Shown: positions 1-6,900 of the stretch, in pieces
Layout of the letters: every line of letters starts with the position of its first letter
How positions within the stretch are numbered: position 1 is the first letter of the stretch
DNA from: a virus
Length of the DNA stretch: 60,317 nt
Virus record (IMG/VR): IMGVR_UViG_3300050120_000105
Location: 1-60,317 of that record
Strand: one strand, 5' to 3'
Program-made: the position numbers and the translations under genes
Notes under the pieces: generated by a model
What the model was told of the DNA's origin: nothing
What the model saw: only the letters and a program-made list of their open reading frames with translations
Database searches by the model: none

Positions 1-350
1 GGACATGCTCCGTTAATCGAATGCATAGCAATGACGATTGTGGTTACGAAGGTTGGCTCTGGGAATATAAGGGCGGTCTAAGCCTAATGCTTAGAGCCAG
101 ATTCCAAGCTTTGAAACATATTAGGTTTTGCTTTCCAGCCAAAGGCTGTCGAATTTGGCGCGTCTACAGCCTTTTAGGATTAAAAACGCGGGCTATTTTT
201 TGCGAATGCGGCGTGGCCTTCGACGGAAGCCCCATCTTTTGCCGCGCCTGCGGGACGCTTTCATATACCGGCCGTTGCGATTGCACGCGAGCCGGCATCA
301 GGACGCGCCCGGATGGCCCCTACACACACCCTCCGGCGGATCGAGAGTAA
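1..350 (+). CDS. Cys-rich small protein, 3' part of a gene crossing the contig join
   Basis: The reading frame is open from base 3 to the TAA at 350 and continues the gene that starts at 60051; joined across the 126-bp overlap the protein is 160 aa. It begins MKACKDCRWAQ and carries several Cys pairs (CKDC near the start, then FCECG, FCRAC and RCDC in this part), which suggests a small zinc-ribbon-like protein. Function is unknown. Its C-terminal tail PPADRE is one of the repeated tails found at gene ends in this region, and the gene ends 2 bp before the next start. Confidence 0.7.
   Translation, partial: TCSVNRMHSNDDCGYEGWLWEYKGGLSLMLRARFQALKHIRFCFPAKGCRIWRVYSLLGLKTRAIFCECGVAFDGSPIFCRACGTLSYTGRCDCTRAGIRTRPDGPYTHPPADRE
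9..134. repeat. Left copy of 126-bp terminal overlap
   Basis: Bases 9-134 are identical to 60192-60317. Bases 1-8 resemble 60184-60191 but differ at 3 of 8 positions (one Ser/Thr change and one silent change in the gene that crosses the join). This is the overlap expected from a circular or permuted genome assembled from a mixed population, rather than a proven physical terminal repeat. Confidence 0.85.
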
Positions 351-352
351 CC
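329..352 (+). repeat. Junction motif J1 (CCGGCGGATCGA type)
   Basis: Contains ACCCTCCGGCGGATCGAGAG just before the ATG at 353. It encodes the end of the upstream protein (PPADRE) and the ribosome binding site region of the next gene. Related motifs sit at five other junctions up to 2.46 kb. Confidence 0.6.
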
Positions 353-577
353 ATGAAAATCATCATTGGCACTGACGATGATATCGAAGAATTGAAGGGC
401 CGAATTGCTCGCGCAATATATGAAACGTCGAACAAGTGGATTGCCGAAAACTTTCCGGAAGATCATCTATTTTGTGACTTCTCACAAGTGAACGAGCGTA
501 CTTGCAACCTTCACTTTGACTATGCCGAGGCGGTCATAGCCGCGCTGTCTCCGGCAGATCGAAAGGGCACACCATGA
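353..577 (+). CDS. Small acidic phage protein, unknown
   Basis: A 74-aa protein starting MKIIIGTDDDIEELKGRIA. I do not recognise a domain. It ends in the repeated tail LSPADRKGTP, and its stop overlaps the next start (ATGA), so the two are translationally coupled. The start is chosen because it follows junction motif J1 directly and lies 2 bp after the upstream stop. It belongs to the string of tiny rightward early genes. Confidence 0.6.
   Translation: MKIIIGTDDDIEELKGRIARAIYETSNKWIAENFPEDHLFCDFSQVNERTCNLHFDYAEAVIAALSPADRKGTP
545..573 (+). repeat. Junction motif J2
   Basis: CTGTCTCCGGCAGATCGAAA followed by GGGCACACC and the ATG at 574. It encodes the tail LSPADRKGTP of the upstream gene and supplies the purine-rich stretch ahead of the next start. 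Confidence 0.6.
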
Positions 578-741
578 AGGTGATGATCTCAAAGGATATG
601 GCTGAGGAAGTCATAAAGGAGTTTGAGGCGGAAAATCCGGGAAAATCATTTTACGAAATGTCGTCGGCTGAATTTGTCGAACGGATGATGGAGAAGATCA
701 AGATAACAGCCCTCCCTCTGGCAGACCGGGGAACACCTTGA
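574..741 (+). CDS. Small phage protein, 55 aa, unknown
   Basis: Starts MKVMISKDMAEEVIKEFEAE and ends ALPLADRGTP, again the repeated tail. The ATG overlaps the upstream stop (ATGA), and its own TGA overlaps the TTG start of the methyltransferase (TTGA). Charged, helical-looking, no recognised domain. Too short for most gene callers but flanked on both sides by coupled genes. Confidence 0.5.
   Translation: MKVMISKDMAEEVIKEFEAENPGKSFYEMSSAEFVERMMEKIKITALPLADRGTP
712..741 (+). repeat. Junction motif J3
   Basis: CCCTCCCTCTGGCAGACCGG followed by GGAACACCTTGAATG. The GGGGA at about 728-732 sits 5 nt before TTG 738 and 9 nt before ATG 742, so it could serve two overlapping reading frames. Confidence 0.55.
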
Positions 742-1505
742 ATGTCCTCGACCTCTTCTCAGGAATTGGCGGCTTCAGCCTCGGGCTCGAAAGAGCCGGA
801 ATGCGAACCGTCGCGTTCTGCGAGATCGATCCCTTCTGTCGAAAAATCCTCGCAAAGCATTGGCCAACCGTACCCTGTTACGAGGATGTTAGAACCATTA
901 CCGCAGAACGTCTCGCCGCAAATGCAGCAACAGGAGATGTTCAAATCGATGTCATCTGCGGAGGATTCCCATGCCAGGACATCACAAGGGTCGGCCCGAA
1001 AATCGGCATTCGTGGCACGCGAAGCGGCCTCTGGGTCGAATACGCACGAATTATTCGCGAGATACGACCTAGATTCGTCATCGTGGAAAACTCCACAGGG
1101 CTGCTTAATCGCGGAATGGGAGACGTTCTCGGAGACTTGGCCGAGTGCGGGTTCGATGCGGAATGGTCGGTGCTATCTGCATGCGCCTTGGGTGCCTCAC
1201 ATTCACGAGAGCGGCTGTTTCTTGTGGCATACCCCCACGAGCACCGACCGAAAACCCGCCGGTCAAAAGGAGATGGATATGATGTTGCGGCACATGGCCG
1301 GTACTTCAATCCCGAATACGTACATTCGTCTGCGCTCGCAGTTAGCAGCGCGCACTGGAATACGCTTGCCGGCGAACCCACGCTGGATCGAGTGGCTGAT
1401 GGGGTTCCCAATCGGGTGGACGCTCTTAGCTCCCTCGGCAATGCCGTCGTCCCACAAATCCCCGAAATCATCGGCCGGGCAATCATGAGGACAATCAATG
1501 AATAA
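738..1505 (+). CDS. dcm: C5 cytosine-specific DNA methyltransferase (Dcm type)
   Basis: A 255-aa enzyme that methylates carbon 5 of cytosine in duplex DNA, typical of phage-borne Dcm proteins that protect the genome from restriction. Motif I DLFSGIGGFSLGLERAG (about residues 5-21), motif IV with the catalytic Cys GGFPCQDI (about 75), motif VI VEN (about 117), and the C-terminal GNAVVPQIPEIIGRAI block (motif X) are all present in the usual order. The target recognition part between motifs VIII and IX is short. The best start is TTG at 738, overlapping the upstream stop (TTGA). No restriction partner is seen nearby, so it is likely an orphan modification enzyme. Confidence 0.93.
   Translation: MNVLDLFSGIGGFSLGLERAGMRTVAFCEIDPFCRKILAKHWPTVPCYEDVRTITAERLAANAATGDVQIDVICGGFPCQDITRVGPKIGIRGTRSGLWVEYARIIREIRPRFVIVENSTGLLNRGMGDVLGDLAECGFDAEWSVLSACALGASHSRERLFLVAYPHEHRPKTRRSKGDGYDVAAHGRYFNPEYVHSSALAVSSAHWNTLAGEPTLDRVADGVPNRVDALSSLGNAVVPQIPEIIGRAIMRTINE
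742..1488 (+). CDS. Possible overprinted ORF inside dcm
   Basis: A 248-codon ORF lies entirely inside dcm in another frame, with an ATG start and better ribosome-binding-site spacing than dcm itself. Its translation has segments (FSETWPSAGSMRNG, the WxTPTxxD area, WIEWLMGFPIGWT, a Ser-rich end SSHKSPKSSAG) that resemble, from memory, a protein family often annotated beside phage cytosine methyltransferases. The last two segments are the alternate-frame reading of conserved Dcm C-terminal motifs. So either both frames are used or the similarity is a by-product of Dcm conservation. Function unknown. Confidence 0.35.
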   Translation: MSSTSSQELAASASGSKEPECEPSRSARSIPSVEKSSQSIGQPYPVTRMLEPLPQNVSPQMQQQEMFKSMSSAEDSHARTSQGSARKSAFVAREAASGSNTHELFARYDLDSSSWKTPQGCLIAEWETFSETWPSAGSMRNGRCYLHAPWVPHIHESGCFLWHTPTSTDRKPAGQKEMDMMLRHMAGTSIPNTYIRLRSQLAARTGIRLPANPRWIEWLMGFPIGWTLLAPSAMPSSHKSPKSSAGQS

Positions 1506-1710
1506 AGCAGCACAAATCGCGCGTGATATTCGTTTGGGAGTTTTCCCGAATAAGTCGAAGGAAACCGAGACCGAGGAATATATATCGGCGCTTCGAACCC
1601 ACGTTGCTGATGGAAATCAACTCTCGCACCAAAATGGACTCTTCCTTTTGGAAGAAGTTGAACGACTTCATGGCTTGGTCCCTATTTATTTGGGTGGGAC
1701 GCGCACATGA
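1498..1710 (+). CDS. Small phage protein, unknown
   Basis: A 70-aa protein (MNKAAQIARDIRLGVFPNKS...). The ATG overlaps the end of dcm by 8 bp. Helical and charged, no domain recognised. Its TGA overlaps a 13-codon mini-ORF at 1707 (ATGA). Confidence 0.55.
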   Translation: MNKAAQIARDIRLGVFPNKSKETETEEYISALRTHVADGNQLSHQNGLFLLEEVERLHGLVPIYLGGTRT

Positions 1711-1748
1711 CCCTATCAGCCCTCTCTCCGGCAGAGGACAAGCGATGA
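1707..1748 (+). other. Mini-ORF consisting only of a start codon and a junction tail
   Basis: ATG followed by 12 codons giving MTLSALSPAEDKR, with ATGA overlaps to the genes on both sides. The peptide is almost only the conserved tail (LSPAEDK) found at the end of neighbouring genes. It looks like the scar of a lost gene, start joined to tail, or a leader that passes translation to the next gene. Confidence 0.4.
1717..1744 (+). repeat. Junction motif J4
   Basis: CCCTCTCTCCGGCAGAGGAC followed by AAGCG and ATG 1745. CCTCT and AGAGG form a short inverted repeat, and GAGGA is the ribosome binding site. Nearly identical over about 27 bp to J5 at 2246. Confidence 0.65.
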
Positions 1749-2275
1749 CGCTACGGTTTTCTCTCTCCGATGCCGAACGCGCCAGCGACGAATGGGGCTG
1801 CAACTGCGGTCCTAGCGCGCTCGCGGCCATTGCGGGTTTGACGCTCGATGAAGTACGCCAGCTGATGGGCGACTTCGAACGCAAGCGCTACACCAATCCA
1901 ACGCTAATGCGGGAATGCCTTGAACGTACCGGCATCAAATTTCGATGGAATGCGCCAGAACTGCCAGCCTTTGGACTATGCCGTGTTCAATGGGAAGGCC
2001 CATGGACAAAGCCGGGCGTTCCGATGCGCGTCCGCTATCGCCATACGCACTGGATAGGTTTTCAAAACCGCCCCGATGGATCGACCTTTGGTAAGTCCGG
2101 AGTGTTTGACATCAACGCTATGAATGCCGGCGGCTGGATCGCTTATTCGGATTGGGCCACGACGCTTGTCCCGTGGATTTTGAGAGAATGCGTGCCGAAG
2201 GCTGATGGCGGCTGGCATTTCACGCACATGGTTCAAGTCGAGGCATCAGCACTCTCTCCGGCAGAGGACAAATGA
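1745..2275 (+). CDS. Putative papain-like/C39-like fold protein
   Basis: 176 aa. The N-terminal WGCNCGPSALAAIAGLTLDE resembles the catalytic-Cys helix of papain-fold and C39-type peptidases (CGPSALAA). Later HTHWIGF and FDINAMNAGGWI could supply the His and Asn/Asp. This suggests a cysteine-peptidase-like fold, but activity and substrate are unknown; no signal peptide is seen. The start is chosen at ATG 1745 because it overlaps the mini-ORF stop and follows motif J4. It ends in the tail ALSPAEDK. Confidence 0.55.
   Translation: MTLRFSLSDAERASDEWGCNCGPSALAAIAGLTLDEVRQLMGDFERKRYTNPTLMRECLERTGIKFRWNAPELPAFGLCRVQWEGPWTKPGVPMRVRYRHTHWIGFQNRPDGSTFGKSGVFDINAMNAGGWIAYSDWATTLVPWILRECVPKADGGWHFTHMVQVEASALSPAEDK
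2246..2271 (+). repeat. Junction motif J5
   Basis: GCACTCTCTCCGGCAGAGGA followed by CAA and ATG 2272. It encodes the tail ALSPAEDK and carries the ribosome binding site of the next gene. Confidence 0.65.
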
Positions 2276-2463
2276 CCATGGCTGATTACGACAAGGCTAT
2301 GATGCATGTCGAACTCGCGGCCTGGCGCACTGCCGCAGACCTCCGACGCGGAGGCGAGACCTGCATTGAGGATGCGCTCATCGCCTTTGCAGTGCATCTG
2401 ACTAAATTAGCAAAAGAGGCGCGCAAGGCATCCCAACACCCTCCGGCGGACCGTAACCCATGA
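2272..2463 (+). CDS. Small phage protein, unknown
   Basis: 63 aa, Ala-rich and helical, ending in the tail HPPADRNP. ATG 2272 overlaps the upstream stop (ATGA); ATG 2278 is an alternative. Its stop overlaps the start of the excisionase-like gene. No domain recognised. Confidence 0.55.
   Translation: MTMADYDKAMMHVELAAWRTAADLRRGGETCIEDALIAFAVHLTKLAKEARKASQHPPADRNP
2433..2459 (+). repeat. Junction motif J6
   Basis: CAACACCCTCCGGCGGACCG followed by TAACCC and ATG 2460. The closest relative is J1. Confidence 0.55.
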
Positions 2464-2729
2464 CGCAGACGATCGATCAGCCACTCTATGATCTGTCTGG
2501 CGCCGCCATGAAGCTGGGAAACGTTAGCCGCTCGACGCTTTATCGGTTGATCGACCAAGGCAAACTCGTTCGCGTGAACATAGGCACCAAGGCCGTGATA
2601 ACCGGCGAGTCCTTGGCCCGGTATGTTGAAGAACTAAAGGCGACCACTTCGGAAAATCTAGCCCATGACGCTACCCCTGATCCAGCGCTGGAACGGGAAA
2701 AAACGGCAAGACACAGCACGGGACACTAA
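2460..2729 (+). CDS. Excisionase/AlpA-like helix-turn-helix protein
   Basis: 89 aa. Residues about 12-58 (KLGNVSRSTLYRLIDQGKLV then IGTKAVITGESLARYVEELK) match the winged MerR/excisionase (HTH_17) pattern: helix-turn-helix, wing, and a C-terminal helix. Such proteins act as recombination directionality factors or as AlpA-type activators. No integrase is encoded anywhere in the window, so a transcriptional role is as likely as an excision role. It starts with an ATGA overlap to the upstream gene. Confidence 0.7.
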   Translation: MTQTIDQPLYDLSGAAMKLGNVSRSTLYRLIDQGKLVRVNIGTKAVITGESLARYVEELKATTSENLAHDATPDPALEREKTARHSTGH

Positions 2730-2730
2730 A

Positions 2731-2835
2731 TTGAAAACTATTCAAGAAACACAAAGAGAAGCGGCCTTACTTGAAACAGGAAGATACAGCGTGACACAAG
2801 GCGCGGCGGAGGTGCTTGAATTCGAACTCCATTGA
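2731..2835 (+). CDS. Possible 34-aa peptide gene
   Basis: A TTG-started frame directly after the previous stop encodes MKTIQETQREAALLETGRYS and 14 more residues. Spacing and composition fit the string of tiny genes, but nothing else supports it. Confidence 0.25.
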   Translation: MKTIQETQREAALLETGRYSVTQGAAEVLEFELH

Positions 2836-2905
2836 AATCATTGGCGTTTTTGCGATTTTTGAGTTTTACCCGTGAGATTACCCCTGACCCCGAGCCAAGA
2901 AGCGC

Positions 2906-2965
2906 ATGGAAGATGAAATCAGCAAGGCCGTCGCCGATCTGGCGCAAGATAAGGGATTCATCTGA
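2906..2965 (+). pseudogene. Probable remnant of a gene like 56153-56329
   Basis: A 19-codon frame encodes MEDEISKAVADLAQDKGFI. Its end (LAQDKGFI, stop, then ATGGC) matches, in DNA and protein, the end of the 58-aa gene at 56153-56329 and the start of its follower. It looks like the retained 3' end of a deleted relative, serving as a leader for the next gene. The 70 bp before it hold nothing I recognise. Confidence 0.4.
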
Positions 2966-3231
2966 TGGCGATAGATGAGGAATTATTGAAGCCGAGCCGC
3001 GAACATCTTGCGCATCTCAACGGTCTGATCGCCAAAGCTGAGCGCGAGATGGTGGAGGCTATTGAACGCTGGGGAAAGAACGACAAGGACTACGCACGGC
3101 ACCGAACCCGAGAATATTACCAAGCAATTGAGCCGCTACGGCGTGAAAGCGATGCGGTCATGAAAGCGATCGCCGATTATTACAACCTTCAACCAATGCC
3201 GCCGTCGCCGATCTGGCGAGGCTTGAGGTGA
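2965..3231 (+). CDS. Small helical phage protein, unknown
   Basis: 88 aa, strongly charged and predicted helical (EELLKPSREHLAHLNGLIAK...). Starts with a TGATG overlap to the remnant at 2906; its TGA overlaps the GTG of the next gene. Similar small proteins are common in alphaproteobacterial phages; role unknown. Confidence 0.6.
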   Translation: MAIDEELLKPSREHLAHLNGLIAKAEREMVEAIERWGKNDKDYARHRTREYYQAIEPLRRESDAVMKAIADYYNLQPMPPSPIWRGLR

Positions 3232-3371
3232 CCGCCTTGTCGAGTATAGCCAAAGCGGCCGGAGACCTGCCCACGTATTACGCCGCCAACCGAGCTTGGC
3301 GTGAGCTATTCAAGGCCCGCGAGGGCCGAAGCGCGCGCGCTTCGGCCCTCTCGAATGGGGATCTAAAGTGA
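3228..3371 (+). CDS. Small phage protein, 47 aa, unknown
   Basis: A GTG-started frame overlapping the upstream stop (GTGA), with a stop that overlaps the next GTG. Encodes MTALSSIAKAAGDLPTYYAA and 27 more residues. A 30-bp perfect palindrome (3321-3350) lies inside the coding sequence. Confidence 0.4.
   Translation: MTALSSIAKAAGDLPTYYAANRAWRELFKAREGRSARASALSNGDLK
3321..3350. repeat. 30-bp perfect palindrome
   Basis: GAGGGCCGAAGCGC joined through GC to its exact reverse complement. No U-tract follows, so it is not a classical terminator. It could be an RNA hairpin that attenuates the early operon or a protein site. Confidence 0.8.
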
Positions 3372-3574
3372 GCAGAACAATTGAGCTCTGCCTAGATGGC
3401 GGTAAATGTCACATGATGACAGAGAACCATCTCCCAGCTTGCAGAGGAAGCTGTTCTATCCAGCATTCCCTAAGCCACGGCGACGTTTGGAGAAATATAG
3501 TCCGCCTCGCCAATGAAGGATGGCAGCCGAGCATTAAGATCGTTGAGCGTGCCCGCGGATTCACTTGGCGATAA
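3368..3574 (+). CDS. Small Cys/His-containing protein, unknown
   Basis: 68 aa starting with GTG in a GTGA overlap. Contains LCLDGGKCHMMTENHLPACR, so Cys and His residues are spaced as in a small metal-binding motif. No family recognised. Confidence 0.5.
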   Translation: MSRTIELCLDGGKCHMMTENHLPACRGSCSIQHSLSHGDVWRNIVRLANEGWQPSIKIVERARGFTWR

Positions 3575-3717
3575 TGCTCATCCACATACGTGACCGAGGA
3601 ATGAGGATGGATCTTCATACGGCCTATGCTTTGGCCAGCTTTATCGAATGGACGCACGCCAAGGACCGGGCCGAGAGCATCAAGAACTCGGGGCGTGACG
3701 GCCGAAATGGAATATGA
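3574..3717 (+). CDS. Possible 47-aa protein
   Basis: ATG overlaps the preceding TAA (TAATG). Encodes MLIHIRDRGMRMDLHTAYAL and 27 more residues. Coupled spacing supports translation; function unknown. Confidence 0.4.
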   Translation: MLIHIRDRGMRMDLHTAYALASFIEWTHAKDRAESIKNSGRDGRNGI

Positions 3718-3796
3718 TGAACTCGCGGCCACCTGCCTGGGCGACCTGATCTATACCGTCGCGACGACGGGCAAGTTTTCCTCTAAACGTTCCTGA
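3707..3796 (+). CDS. Possible 29-aa peptide at the end of the rightward operon
   Basis: A short frame starting MEYDELAATCLGDLIYTVAT overlaps the preceding gene by 11 bp and ends just before a hairpin. Weakly supported. Confidence 0.25.
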   Translation: MEYDELAATCLGDLIYTVATTGKFSSKRS

Positions 3797-3811
3797 GCAG
3801 AGAGAGGTTTA

Positions 3812-3833
3812 CCCCGGCGGTGAGACGCCGGGG
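3812..3833. terminator. Hairpin between the convergent operons
   Basis: CCCCGGCG, loop GTGAGA, CGCCGGGG: a perfect 8-bp GC-rich stem. It lies between the last rightward early gene and the 3' end of the long leftward gene at 3991. There is no U-run, so termination would be weak or factor-assisted. The remaining bases to 3990 hold no convincing gene. Confidence 0.45.
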
Positions 3834-3990
3834 CTTAGTGAAATCTTCAAATGACAGAGGCCACCATCTTTCAAGCACATATTGCAGGTTCCTGCAAGCG
3901 CCATGGTCAGACACTTCTAAGCGACGACCTTTCTTTGCGCTTTTTGCAAAGAACCCATCCCCGCTCCTGGCCAATAAGCGCACGTTGATG

Positions 3991-6900
3991 CTACGCCGCC
4001 TTCTCCAACCCGACTGGATCGTTGTCGTTGGAGGATGGATCGATGTCGCGCTTGAGCAGGAAGTTGAGTTTGCTGAATCCGCTCGGGATCGTATAGGTGC
4101 AACTCGTCGCGCAGAAATTGAAGGTCGCACCCTCGCCGTTCTGATAGGCATAGTAAGACGGAAATAGCGGCTGCGGCAGCGAAGAGATATTCAACGCGCC
4201 CGTGGCGGGAACGTTCGCGCCATTGTTGTTCCAATTTCCGCCGTTGAGTCGAACGCCAAGATAGCTACCGGGAGCCCACGCAAAGCCCACCGTATCTCCC
4301 GCCGCAGGGGCGGTTGACGCAAAAGTCATAGTGGCGACTGTGCCTTGAACGGTGGATTGAATGCTTGCGAAATTGGACTGAACTGCGAATCCGGACAGGT
4401 ACCAATAGCCCGGAGGGGTCAGGGGATCGTTGAAGTTTCTTGCAAAAAGCAATGGCTGATTGCCTTGAGTAAATCCGCTGTCGTAATGAAGTTCGAAATA
4501 GAACGGACCTCCTCCGGACTTGCTCTTGGTGATACGAACCGTTTGAACGGCGCTCCCGGCGCCAGTGTGCAGGATGGTAAGATTGCCGTTTGACAGCGTG
4601 TAGATGCCCGATCCGATCGTAGTCGGGTCAATTGTCACGACGCTGTTGCAGATGATGTCCACGACGAAGGTGCCCGAAACGCCGTGCGAGTTCGTGACCT
4701 GAATTGAAATCGGATAGGTCGTCAGGTTCGCGAGCGTCCCGGCAAGAACAAGCTCGTTCGATCCGTTGATCGAAAATAGACTGCCGGGATTGGAAATCAG
4801 TGTGAACGTCGTCGTCCCGGACCCGTCGATGTTCGGCTCCTGCGCCGTCATCGGGCCAGTCAGCACCGTGCCTGACGATGTGGTGGCAGGAATCTGTCCG
4901 CCGTCCCATCCCGCCACCCAATTCATGTTGATGCCGGTAGGTGCCGCAGCAAAGAATGAAGATAAGCCTGCACTGATCAATGCAGGCATATTCGGTTCGT
5001 CTGTAACCACGCCACCTGGGGGCGGAAACTGGAACGGAGGGGTGTTCACTTGACTAGGCAACGTGACATAGGGCGCTGTCGTCCATGCCGTCCAGCCAAC
5101 CCAAACGTCGGGATTGGCGCTGATATAACCTAACTGTGCTTCAGTTTCGGTAATCATTGAGGTTACGCCGGATATTCCGAACTCCCCGAGGAAAAGCTTC
5201 AACCCATTGGCCCGCGCGTACTCGGTCGCGTCGATCAAGGAAACAGCGCCAACGCCGGTCGCGGATGGATATGGGCTACTACCGCTGCCTCCAGCGTCGA
5301 GATAGCTGTGAACTTCATAAACTATTTTATTGAGTGGATCGGTGAGGAGCGATCCAACGCTGTTGAGCGTGGTAGAAAACAGGCTTGCCTTTGAGTAGCT
5401 ACCACCAACTTCGGCAAATATATATCCAGTGAAAGACGTGTTAGTCCGGACGCTAGTGATTATCGCCTGAGTTGCCGTTGCCATCACGGACGCCGTGACG
5501 AAATTCGGCTCATTCATCACGTCAAGAATTATGTTCGGTGATAGAGGCGCGTATCGCGCCATCAATTTGGTTTCGAAGTCAGCAATAGCAGCGTTGCTAT
5601 ACCCCGCCGTTCCAACAAGAGCAGAAAATGTCCCCGTTGTCGCCCCGGACGACGGCGTCCCGTTTGGGACCGGGATCGTGAACGTCGTGCCGTTGATGAT
5701 GGTGATGGCCCCGGCATAGGTCGGCGTCGGATTGGTGGTCGCCGTGGCGCCAAGTGTGAGCGTGGCCCCGGCATTGAGGATCGTGGTGTCGGCGACGGTG
5801 CAGGTCGCCGTGGTGCCGGTGACCGACACCGAGGAAATATCAATCGTAACCAGCGTCCCGCCGTAATCGTGAACATCAAGAACGGCTACCATGCCGCTGT
5901 TGACGGCGTCATTGACGGCGCTATCGAGCGCATCAAGGCCCGACGCTCCACCGAACGAAAGAGTGTTGGAGAGCGCACCGAACAACCTTGGTTGAACTCG
6001 CTCACGCTTGAACGGAAGGCGCGCGATGTTCATGCCACGATTATGATAGTACGCCATGTAAGAGTCATTGTAGACGCCAGCGAGAGGGGCGCCCTGACTG
6101 ACCGGATAGATCGCTCCGGGATTGGTAGATTCCATTCCCGAGAGATTCGCTCCAGTCCATGGCGGCGGGATCGCGACACTGGGCGCTATGACTGCACCAG
6201 TCGTAATCTGAACTGCCGGAGGATTGATCCAACCGCCGTTGTTGGTCGCGGCTATATTGAGCAAGCCGGCTTCGGCAGGCGTATACGTGAAATAGCCAAT
6301 GGCGTTATTTCCGGCAGGCAGCGTCACGCTGGGCGGAGTGACGGTCCCTCCAGCGCTCGCTCCGTTGTCGGCTCTTGTCGCCCCTGGCGTGATCGTGACG
6401 CCGCCCGAAGGAATCGTCCCGTTGTAGCGAACGGCGAAATTATTGGTGACCTGGCTTCCGACCGTTCCGATATTGACGATCTGTAATTTGGGCGCGTCAG
6501 GATTGGCGGTCGTGGTGACGATGGTCGGAAGATCGACGCGATAGGCTAGCGGCTGCGGACCCGTGTAGCCGGAAAATTGCTCCAGCACCGTCATCAACGT
6601 TGATTGCAAACCCGCCGATGAGAAATTAGCTACGCCCGGACTGGCTACGGATGACGGCCCCAGATAGAAAGCCATTCCCGGATTGAAGTTGGGACCAGCG
6701 CCCCATGCAAACACAGGGACCTGGTTCGATTGCGCCAGAGCGATCGTGTTGTATGCAGCCGTGTTCCACGCCGCGTAATTGTCATTGCCGCCGTTAGCTA
6801 GCTGATCATTGCTCCACCCGATTTCACCGAGGATCGCATTGACGTTGTGCGACGCTTTCCACGGCAGGAAACCATTGAGCCGCGTTTCGCCAATCGTGGC

